From NCBI GenBank assembly GCA_947169755.1, contig CAMVQX010000012.1, positions 1 through 21,093 of the forward strand: DNA of 21,093 bases, written 5' to 3'. The stretch comes from an uncultured bacterium (GTDB taxonomy: Bacteria; Cyanobacteriota; Vampirovibrionia; Gastranaerophilales; Gastranaerophilaceae). Every line of letters begins with the position of its first letter. Position 1 is the first letter of the stretch. Below are positions 8,182-14,350 of the stretch, piece by piece. The translations under genes and the position numbers were made by a program. Under the pieces are notes generated by a model that was not told where the DNA came from, ran no database searches, and saw only the letters and a list, made by a program, of their open reading frames with translations.

Positions 8182-8778
8182 ATGATTTCTGCTGTTGCTA
8201 ATAATCAACCCTCATTCAAAAGTGTAGTTTCTGTAAAAGTTTTCTATGAAGGAATGGAACAAACCGATCCTGATATGATACGACTTGGATTTAAACAATT
8301 GGCAAAAACATTGGTCGGTCCTTTAAAAGGGAAAACGAATAGCCAAAGAATTGCAAAGAAATTCTCAGAACATGATCCTGATTATAGCATTGTATGGGGT
8401 ATTACCGGGTATCCCCCACTCTTTCCTGATGTAAAAACTCACCCTTCTGATTATTTTAGAATGATTGATGATATTATGAAAACAGGTAAAATGTTTTTGG
8501 TAACCGGACCACAGGCAAATAGGTTAAAAGAACTTGGAAGAAAAATAGGTGCGATTAAGGCAAATAAACTTAATATGTCATTTGATGATGCTAAAAAAGA
8601 GTATAAAAATTATCTAAACAAAATTTTATATGATAGAAAACTGCGTTTGAGAGAAAAATTTGATATGAAAACCAGAGAAAGACAAGGAAGACCGGTTGAG
8701 TTATATGTTTACTTAAATAAAGTCAAAAATGGTACTAAAATATACGTAGACAATATAGAATTTTCAAGAACATATTAA
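8182..8778 (+). CDS. Hypothetical protein, 198 aa
   Basis: I do not recognise this protein. The ATG at 8182 is chosen because AAAGGAG (8167-8173) lies 8 nt upstream; an in-frame TTG at 8143 has no such site. The product is basic, has no hydrophobic segment and is probably cytoplasmic. The N-terminus (NNQPSFKSVVSVKVFYEGM) looks like a short flexible lead followed by a beta strand. A Lys/Arg-rich helical stretch spans about 125-170 (KANKLNMSFDDAKKEYKNYL ... RKLRLREKFDMKTRERQG). The C-terminus returns to strand character (VELYVYLNKVKNGTKIYVDN). It lies 50 bp after the metzincin gene with no clear terminator between, so it may be read from the same transcript. Confidence 0.75.
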   Translation: MISAVANNQPSFKSVVSVKVFYEGMEQTDPDMIRLGFKQLAKTLVGPLKGKTNSQRIAKKFSEHDPDYSIVWGITGYPPLFPDVKTHPSDYFRMIDDIMKTGKMFLVTGPQANRLKELGRKIGAIKANKLNMSFDDAKKEYKNYLNKILYDRKLRLREKFDMKTRERQGRPVELYVYLNKVKNGTKIYVDNIEFSRTY

Positions 8779-8802
8779 CAATATTATAATCTATTTTAAA
8801 AA

Positions 8803-8831
8803 TTTACATGTTTGTTGTACATTTATATAGT
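8803..8831 (+). promoter_or_regulatory. Promoter of the FAD oxidoreductase gene
   Basis: TTTACA (8803-8808) and TATAGT (8826-8831) are separated by 17 nt. The expected start near 8838 would leave a leader of only about 11 nt and fall inside the AAGGAG ribosome site (8836-8841). A second TATAAT at 8785-8790 with a weak TTTCAA (8762-8767) could give a longer leader. Confidence 0.5.
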
Positions 8832-8848
8832 TGATAAGGAGAATGTGA

Positions 8849-10222
8849 ATGTATAACGTAGCAATTATTGGAGCAGGACCGGCAGGTATTTTTGCTGCTT
8901 TAGAAATAGTTAAATTAAAACCTGATTGGAAAGTCGTTTTAATTGAAAAAGGGCAAAAAATTGAAAATAGAAAATGTTTGCTTCGAGAAGGCTATGATAA
9001 ATGTCCAAGTTGTAAAAAATGCGGATTACTTTGCGGTTGGGGAGGTGCAGGTGCATTTTCTGACGGTAAGTTGACACTTACTCCTGATGTTGGCGGTCAT
9101 TTAATTGATTATATGGATAGAAAAAAAGTTGAAGAATTAATTTCTTATTCAGATCAATTATACCTTGATTTCGGTGCAACAGATGAAGTCTTTGGTACTG
9201 ATATGAACACTTTTAGAGAGCTTGAAAGGCAGGCTTCTCTTGCTGAATTAAAACTTGTGCATTCACCCGTAAGACATTTAGGTACGGAAAGAAGTCTTGA
9301 TGTTTTGAAAAATATGCAGGATTATTTGGATACAAGAATAACAATTCTAAATAATGTTTCGGCAAAATCCTTAATTGTAGAATGTGAACAAGTAAAAGGT
9401 ATAGAACTTGATAACGGTGAAACAATCTGTGCTGAATATACAATTATTGCACCCGGTAGAGAAGGTGCTGATTGGCTTACTCAAGAATTTGCCAAACATA
9501 AAATAGGTATGGTGAACAATGCTGTTGACGTAGGAGTCAGGGTAGAGCTTCCGGCACCGGTATTTGAACCTTTAACAGATAAATTGTATGAATCAAAACT
9601 TATTTATCACTCTCCTACTTTTGGAGATGAGGTAAGAACATTCTGCATGAACCCAAACGGAGAAGTTGTTCAGGAAAATTACAACGGAATTTCGACAGTA
9701 AATGGGCACAGCTATGCAGAAAAAACTACAAATAATACAAACTTCGCACTTCTTGTCAGTGAAAAATTTACCGAACCGTTTAAAGAACCTATTCAATACG
9801 GTCAACATATTGCAAGGCTTGCAAATATGCTTGCCGGCGGCATTTTGGTACAGCGTTTCGGAGATTTGTTGGACGGAAGACGTTCAACTCCTGAAAGAAT
9901 TAAAGCAAGCATAATTAAACCGACATTATCATGTGCAACTCCGGGAGATTTGAGCCTTGTCATTCCTTATCGTCAAATGACAAGTATTATTGAAATGCTT
10001 AAAGCTCTTGATAAAATTTGTCCGGGGACAGCTTCAAGATACACACTTCTTTACGGTATAGAAGTTAAATTTTATTCAGCAAGAGTAAAATTAACAAATG
10101 AACTTGAAACTGAAGGTGTAAAAAATCTGTTTGCAATAGGTGATGGTGCCGGTGTAACGCGTGGTTTGATTCAAGCTTCAGCCTCTGGGGTTCATGTTGC
10201 AAGAACAATTTGTTCAAGATAA
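8849..10222 (+). CDS. FAD-dependent oxidoreductase of the uncharacterised COG2509-like family
   Basis: The product is a predicted flavoprotein dehydrogenase. The N-terminal Rossmann motif GAGPAG is at residues 8-13 and is followed by an acidic strand end (VVLIEK). The stretch CGWGGAGAFSDGKLTLT (from residue 62) and the C-terminal AIGDGAGVTRGLIQASASGV FAD-closing motif match the COG2509 'uncharacterised FAD-dependent dehydrogenase' family as I know it. Cysteines 52, 55, 58 and 62 form a CxxCxxCxxxC cluster that could bind an iron-sulfur cluster or a metal. At 457 aa the length is ordinary. AAGGAG at 8836-8841 fixes the start. No enzymatic reaction is established for this family to my knowledge. 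The gene appears monocistronic. Confidence 0.88.
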   Translation: MYNVAIIGAGPAGIFAALEIVKLKPDWKVVLIEKGQKIENRKCLLREGYDKCPSCKKCGLLCGWGGAGAFSDGKLTLTPDVGGHLIDYMDRKKVEELISYSDQLYLDFGATDEVFGTDMNTFRELERQASLAELKLVHSPVRHLGTERSLDVLKNMQDYLDTRITILNNVSAKSLIVECEQVKGIELDNGETICAEYTIIAPGREGADWLTQEFAKHKIGMVNNAVDVGVRVELPAPVFEPLTDKLYESKLIYHSPTFGDEVRTFCMNPNGEVVQENYNGISTVNGHSYAEKTTNNTNFALLVSEKFTEPFKEPIQYGQHIARLANMLAGGILVQRFGDLLDGRRSTPERIKASIIKPTLSCATPGDLSLVIPYRQMTSIIEMLKALDKICPGTASRYTLLYGIEVKFYSARVKLTNELETEGVKNLFAIGDGAGVTRGLIQASASGVHVARTICSR

Positions 10223-10223
10223 C

Positions 10224-10252
10224 TTGCATATTTTTGAAAAATAGTATATAAT
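10224..10252 (+). promoter_or_regulatory. Promoter of the zinc-ribbon gene, with a palindrome in its spacer
   Basis: TTGCAT (10224-10229) and a perfect TATAAT (10247-10252) are separated by 17 nt, the strongest sigma-70-type match in the window. A perfect palindrome with 7-bp arms (TATTTTT-G-AAAAATA, 10229-10243) fills the spacer and could be an operator. The leader to the ATG is about 50 nt. Confidence 0.65.
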
Positions 10253-10308
10253 CAACCAGAAGGGTTAATATCTCTTTTAAAAGTACAAAAAAAATTAGGA
10301 GAAGACAA

Positions 10309-10605
10309 ATGTACGAAGACGAAAAACTTGTATGTGAAGATTGCGGCGCTGAGTTTGTTTTCACTGCAGGTGAACAAGAATTCTATGCTGAGAAGGGTTT
10401 GGTAAACAAACCAAAAAGATGTCCTGAATGCAGAAAAAAACGCAGAAGCAACAACAGAAGACACAGAAAAATGTATGAGGCAGTATGTTCTAAATGCGGA
10501 GCTCAAACTCAAGTTCCATTTAAGCCTATTGCAGGTAAAGAAGTTTTCTGTAAAGAATGTTTTGAAGCAAATAAAGAAAATGCAGAAAGTACAACTGAAG
10601 AATAA
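10309..10605 (+). CDS. Small double zinc-ribbon protein (CxxC-x17-CxxC type)
   Basis: The 98-aa protein has two zinc-binding units. The first (about residues 5-45) reads CEDCGAEFVFTAGEQEFYAE and closes with CPECRKKRR, matching the 'probable zinc-ribbon' family (zf_Tbcl) as I know it. The second has CSKC, exactly 17 residues, then CKEC, which is the CxxC-x17-CxxC domain pattern. A strongly basic linker (KKRRSNNRRHRK) between them could contact nucleic acid. The acidic tail is short. AGGAG at 10297-10301 sets the start. The gene has its own strong promoter and its own terminator. The molecular role of such proteins is not established; RNA or DNA binding is inference. Confidence 0.88.
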   Translation: MYEDEKLVCEDCGAEFVFTAGEQEFYAEKGLVNKPKRCPECRKKRRSNNRRHRKMYEAVCSKCGAQTQVPFKPIAGKEVFCKECFEANKENAESTTEE

Positions 10606-10606
10606 T

Positions 10607-10640
10607 AAAAAAAAGAGGGACTTTATAAGTCCCCTTTTTT
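10607..10640. terminator. Bidirectional terminator between convergent genes
   Basis: A perfect 7-bp stem GGGACTT/AAGTCCC (10617-10623 with 10627-10633) has a TAT loop. A run of As lies on the left and a run of Ts on the right, so a hairpin followed by a U-run forms on either strand. It can end both the zinc-ribbon gene (+) and the hypothetical gene ending at 10639 (-). Confidence 0.88.
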
Positions 10641-10938
10641 ATACACCAATACAACTATTCAAATACTCAATTGTACTAATTTTTTCATCATATAAATATT
10701 TAATAAAATTTAAATAAGCAGGATTATAAGATATTACAACCAAATTAATCTCAAAACCGTCAGTACAAAATGGTTCATAGTCGTATACAACATAACTGTT
10801 ATATTTGCTTTTCCATTCTTTTCTTTCAATTCGGCTGTTATTTTCTTCAATAACATTTTCCAGCCAATCAATTACGCCTTTATTAACATTTCTCATTTCC
10901 ATGCGATTATACTTATCACTTTGACAATTAATTAGCAT
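10639..10938 (-). CDS. Hypothetical protein, 99 aa
   Basis: I do not recognise this protein. I take the ATG at 10938 because GGAG (complement of 10946-10949) lies 7 nt upstream; an in-frame ATG at 10953 lacks such a site. The product (MLINCQSDKYNRMEMRNVNK...) has a central stretch with alternating charged and aromatic residues (KEWKSKYNSYVVYDYEPF) followed by FEINLVVISYNPAYLNFIKYL. It looks like a small soluble alpha/beta protein with no signal peptide and no membrane segment. The well-placed ribosome site and the shared terminator at its 3' end support a real gene. No function is suggested by the neighbours. Confidence 0.65.
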   Translation of the reverse strand: MLINCQSDKYNRMEMRNVNKGVIDWLENVIEENNSRIERKEWKSKYNSYVVYDYEPFCTDGFEINLVVISYNPAYLNFIKYLYDEKISTIEYLNSCIGV

Positions 10939-11059
10939 AAAATTACTCCACATATATAAAAATTTTAACTATATAAACTTATAAAATAATCCCCTTTAGG
11001 TATAAGCACTATGTAGTAAAATGTGGTAATTTTAGTATTTTTTATATAATACAAACATC

Positions 11060-11110
11060 TTGAAAATTAATTATCTCTAATATATCATATTAGTGTACAA
11101 TTTACACTAA
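11060..11110 (+). promoter_or_regulatory. typA promoter with a downstream palindrome
   Basis: TTGAAA (11060-11065), 17 nt and TATCAT (11083-11088) make a plausible promoter starting near 11095. Directly behind it is a perfect inverted repeat, TTAGTGTA-N5-TACACTAA (11090-11110), which covers the start site and reaches the AAAGG ribosome site (11109-11113). It could be a repressor operator. A TATAAT at 11045-11050 without a good -35 is an alternative upstream promoter. Confidence 0.45.
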
Positions 11111-11120
11111 AGGCAATACT

Positions 11121-12920
11121 ATGACTAACACAAACGAAAATATAAGAAATATAGCTATTATTGCACACGTTGACCATGGTAAAACAACATTGGTTGACTG
11201 CTTGTTAAAACAAGCAGGCGCATTCAGATCAAATCAACAAGTGCAAGAACGCGTTTTAGACAGTAATGATTTAGAAAGAGAAAGAGGAATTACAATCCTT
11301 TCTAAAAACATATCAATTAATTACAAAGGTACAAAAATTAATGTTGTAGACACTCCAGGACACGCGGATTTCGGGGGTGAAGTTGAACGTGTTTTAGGTA
11401 TGGTAGATGGCGCATTATTAATCGTTGATGCCGCTGAAGGTCCTATGCCGCAAACAAGATTTGTCTTGTCCAAAGCCTTGGAACTCGGATTAAAAATAAT
11501 TGTTGTTATAAACAAAATTGATAAACCGGCTGCAGAACCTTTAACAGCTTTAGACAAAGTTTTTGATTTATTTACGGAACTTACTGACAGAGAAGATTTA
11601 ATTGATTTTCCGTTTATTTTTTCCAGCAGCTTAAACGGATTTGCTATAAAAGATTTGGATGATGAAAGAAAAGATATGATCCCGCTTTTGGATTGTATTT
11701 TGGAAAATATTCAACCGCCTAAAGGCGATGCACAGAAACCATTTCAATTCCGTGCAACAACTTTGGATTATAATGAATACGTCGGAAGAATTGTTATCGG
11801 ACGTATTGAAAATGGAAAAGTAAAATCTCAAGAACAAGTTTGCGTAATTCATTCAGACGGTTCTCAAGAAAAGGGTAAAATTACAAAATTATTCGGATTT
11901 CACGATCTTGGCAGAACAGAGATTGAAGAAGCTTCAGCCGGTGATATTGTAGGTATAGCAGGCTTTTCTGATATACAAATTGGAGAAAGCATTTGTTCAT
12001 TGGAAAATCCACAGCCGTTACCTCTAATTAAAGTTGATGAACCGACTTTACAAATGAATTTTTCTGTTAATGACAGCCCTTTTGCCGGAACTGAAGGTAA
12101 ATTTGTAACATCAAGACAATTAAGAAAACGACTATATGATGAATTAGAAAAAAATGTAAGTTTGCGTGTTGAAGATACAGATTCAACTGACGTATTCAGA
12201 GTTTCAGGCAGAGGCGAACTACATTTAGGTATTTTAATCGAAACAATGAGACGTGAAGGATACGAATTCCAAGTTTCAAAACCTGAAGTAATCTATAAAA
12301 ATATCAACGGAGAACATTGTGAACCGTTTGAGAACTTAATAGTTGATGTCCCTGAAGGTTATGCCGGATCTTGCATTGACAGACTTTCCGGAAGAAAAGC
12401 TGAAATGAAAGAAATGAACAATGCAAAAGGCAGGACAACAATGACGTTTCACATTCCTGCTCGCGGCTTAATTGGCTTCCGAAGCGAATTTATCAGAATG
12501 ACTCGCGGAGAAGGAATAATGTATCACACATACCTCGAATACAGACCGTATGCAGGTGATATTCCTCGTCAAAGAAGCGGTTCTATTATCGCACATGAAC
12601 AAGGGGAGGCAATACCTTATGCTCTGGCTCAATACGAAGATAGGGGCGTATTCTTTATCACCCCTAAAACTAAAGTTTACAGAGGTATGATTATTGGAGA
12701 ATGCAACAAGCCTCAAGATATTGTTGTAAATATTTGCAAAACCAAAAGATTAACCAATATGCGTTCATCTACAGCAGATGTAATGGTAACATTACAAGCG
12801 CACAGAGAAATGGCTTTAGAAGAATGCTTAGAATATATTTCTGATGACGAATTGGTTGAAATTACACCTGAAAACGTCAGAATCAGAAAAGCTGATTTGA
12901 CAAGAAAGATATATAACTAA
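11121..12920 (+). CDS. typA: Ribosome-associated GTPase TypA/BipA
   Basis: TypA/BipA is a translational GTPase that binds 70S ribosomes and helps 50S assembly and stress adaptation. The G motifs are clear: G1 AHVDHGKT (residues 15-22), G2 RGIT with T58, G3 DTPGH (77-81) and G4 NKID (131-134). The family-typical DTPGHADFGGEVERVLGMVDG follows G3. A domain-II barrel (about 205-300) and the EF-G-like domains and BipA-specific C-terminal domain follow, with GRGELHLGILIETMRREGYE and RGLIGFRSEF as landmarks. At 599 aa the length is normal. The start has AAAGG 7 nt upstream. Its stop overlaps the convergent acyltransferase stop, and no terminator lies between. Confidence 0.96.
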   Translation: MTNTNENIRNIAIIAHVDHGKTTLVDCLLKQAGAFRSNQQVQERVLDSNDLERERGITILSKNISINYKGTKINVVDTPGHADFGGEVERVLGMVDGALLIVDAAEGPMPQTRFVLSKALELGLKIIVVINKIDKPAAEPLTALDKVFDLFTELTDREDLIDFPFIFSSSLNGFAIKDLDDERKDMIPLLDCILENIQPPKGDAQKPFQFRATTLDYNEYVGRIVIGRIENGKVKSQEQVCVIHSDGSQEKGKITKLFGFHDLGRTEIEEASAGDIVGIAGFSDIQIGESICSLENPQPLPLIKVDEPTLQMNFSVNDSPFAGTEGKFVTSRQLRKRLYDELEKNVSLRVEDTDSTDVFRVSGRGELHLGILIETMRREGYEFQVSKPEVIYKNINGEHCEPFENLIVDVPEGYAGSCIDRLSGRKAEMKEMNNAKGRTTMTFHIPARGLIGFRSEFIRMTRGEGIMYHTYLEYRPYAGDIPRQRSGSIIAHEQGEAIPYALAQYEDRGVFFITPKTKVYRGMIIGECNKPQDIVVNICKTKRLTNMRSSTADVMVTLQAHREMALEECLEYISDDELVEITPENVRIRKADLTRKIYN

Positions 12921-13600
12921 GCTTCAACTAATTCTGGTTCTTTTAAATCAATAGAACATGTATAATCAGCATATTTCATTATATGAGCGCACCACTGACG
13001 AATAATTTCATCTTCACTCAACTCATAAGAAATAGGCTTTCCTATATGAAGTTCTACCGTGCTTTTTGTAAAAGGTTTCAATTTTGGATATCCGCCCCAA
13101 TTTGCAATAGCAACAGGTATTATATCAGCTTTTGCATGTTTTGCAATGACTACAAAGCCTTTCTTCAAATCTGCAATATCAGAGCCATATGGTCTTATAC
13201 CACCTTGCGGGAAAACACCTAAAGCCCAGCTTGTTGATAAGATATCTTTAACCGTTTTAAATGTAGCAATTTCTGGTTTTGATCTGTCAACCGCAAAAGC
13301 GCCAAGACGTTTTACCAAAAATTCCCACTTATCACCTTTTTGAAAAAGCTCTTTTTTAGCCATATAAGCTATTAATCTGTAACAAGCCCAAGATATCATT
13401 GGCGGATCAAAATGTGAAACATGGTTTGCCGTATACAAAAATTTTCCCTTTTTAGGCAAATTCTCTTTACCTGTAATTTTGTAATTAAAGAAAATATGCA
13501 TAAAAGGTATTACCACTAAATACATAAACGTAAAATAAAACATAGATCTGAATATATTGTATTCATACTTGTATCTTCGGTTAAAATTTCTTTCAGCCAT
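12917..13600 (-). CDS. plsC: PlsC-type 1-acylglycerol-3-phosphate acyltransferase (second of a tandem pair)
   Basis: The likely reaction is acylation of lysophosphatidic acid to phosphatidic acid at the inner membrane. The catalytic HX4D motif is NHVSHFD (H60, D65). A hydrophobic N-terminal segment (about 19-38) can anchor the protein. The usual FPEGTRS block is altered to FPQGGIRP (130-137), with Gln for Glu and one extra residue. KPISYEL and the C-terminal region fit the family. TAGGAG precedes the ATG at 13600. The gene overlaps the upstream paralogue by 8 bp (ATGGCTGA), so the two are co-translated. Its TAG stop shares bases with the typA TAA stop. Whether it uses glycerol phosphate or another acyl acceptor cannot be told from the sequence. 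Confidence 0.87.
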   Translation of the reverse strand: MAERNFNRRYKYEYNIFRSMFYFTFMYLVVIPFMHIFFNYKITGKENLPKKGKFLYTANHVSHFDPPMISWACYRLIAYMAKKELFQKGDKWEFLVKRLGAFAVDRSKPEIATFKTVKDILSTSWALGVFPQGGIRPYGSDIADLKKGFVVIAKHAKADIIPVAIANWGGYPKLKPFTKSTVELHIGKPISYELSEDEIIRQWCAHIMKYADYTCSIDLKEPELVEA

Positions 13601-14270
13601 TTTTTACTCCTATTTCATCACCAACATACTTAAAACCCGTAAGTTCCTGAATTTGTTCAATCCATTCCTTCATAACTTCTTCAGGATCTTTATCAAATGC
13701 GATAGGTTTCCCTACCTTAATAGTTATTTTACCGGAAAACGGCAAATGTTTTGCTTCGTGACTTCCAACAATACCTACAGGTAAAATGTCACATTTTGTC
13801 ATTCTTGCGAGCCCGGCAAAGCCTTTCGTGACACCGCTAATAGTACCCGGTTCTTGTCGTTTTCCTTGAGGGAAAATGCCAAATACCCAATTTTTACTTT
13901 TTTTAATTTCCATAACAGTCTTTACAGTTGAAGGTCCAAGGCTTTCTCTGTTTACTGCAAATGCACCAAGCCAGTCAATCCACCAGCAAATAAAAGGAAT
14001 ATCAAATAATTCCTTTTTTGCCATAAAAGCAATAGGCCTTGGAAGAACAGATGCCAACATAGGCGGATCAAGTGTTGAAAGATGATTTGCACAAACTATA
14101 TAATTATTTTCTTTTGGTACATTTTCAAGTCCTTCTACAGAAATTCTATAGACAATTTTTTCTCTCAATAAATAAAATATTTTACAAATTATAAATTGAA
14201 ATATAGTACGCCAAATATTATACTCGGATGCTTTTCTGCTTAAATATTTTTTGTAATTATCCTTAGCCAT
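13593..14270 (-). CDS. plsC: PlsC-type acyltransferase (first of a tandem pair)
   Basis: This is a 225-aa glycerolipid acyltransferase related along its length to the next gene, so the pair probably arose by tandem duplication. It carries the HX4D motif NHLSTLD (H63, D68), the shared block FMAKKELF (82-89), GAFAVNR (102-108) and FPQGKR (133-138), where Gln135 replaces the usual Glu of FPEGTR. A hydrophobic helix at about 22-36 probably attaches it to the membrane. I place the start at 14270, giving MAKDNYKKYL, because GGGAG (complement of 14277-14281) lies about 6 nt upstream; an ATG at 14309 would put the -10 box inside the coding region. Substrate preference may differ between the two copies. 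Confidence 0.87.
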   Translation of the reverse strand: MAKDNYKKYLSRKASEYNIWRTIFQFIICKIFYLLREKIVYRISVEGLENVPKENNYIVCANHLSTLDPPMLASVLPRPIAFMAKKELFDIPFICWWIDWLGAFAVNRESLGPSTVKTVMEIKKSKNWVFGIFPQGKRQEPGTISGVTKGFAGLARMTKCDILPVGIVGSHEAKHLPFSGKITIKVGKPIAFDKDPEEVMKEWIEQIQELTGFKYVGDEIGVKNG

Positions 14271-14288
14271 AACATTCTCCCTAAGTAA

Positions 14289-14316
14289 ATTATACACACA
14301 AATTTGCACAATACAA
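14289..14316 (-). promoter_or_regulatory. Promoter of the acyltransferase pair
   Basis: On the minus strand TTGTAT (complement of 14311-14316) lies 16 nt from a perfect TATAAT (complement of 14289-14294). The expected start near 14282 leaves a leader of about 12 nt. It overlaps the divergent promoter on the + strand. Confidence 0.5.
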
Positions 14317-14332
14317 GTTTTTCATATATATT
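14304..14332 (+). promoter_or_regulatory. Promoter of the mutase-metF-deoC operon
   Basis: TTGCAC (14304-14309), a 17-nt spacer and TATATT (14327-14332) match sigma-70 elements. The expected start near 14339 coincides with the AGAGGGGG ribosome site (14338-14345), giving a leader of about 12 nt. Its -35 region lies within the divergent acyltransferase promoter. Confidence 0.5.
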
Positions 14333-14350
14333 TAGGTAGAGGGGGCTATT

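Noticed and set aside
10475..10717. 80-aa + strand frame overlapping the zinc-ribbon gene and terminator
   Set aside because: It runs straight through the bidirectional terminator and lacks a ribosome site; the zinc-ribbon frame is clearly the real one.
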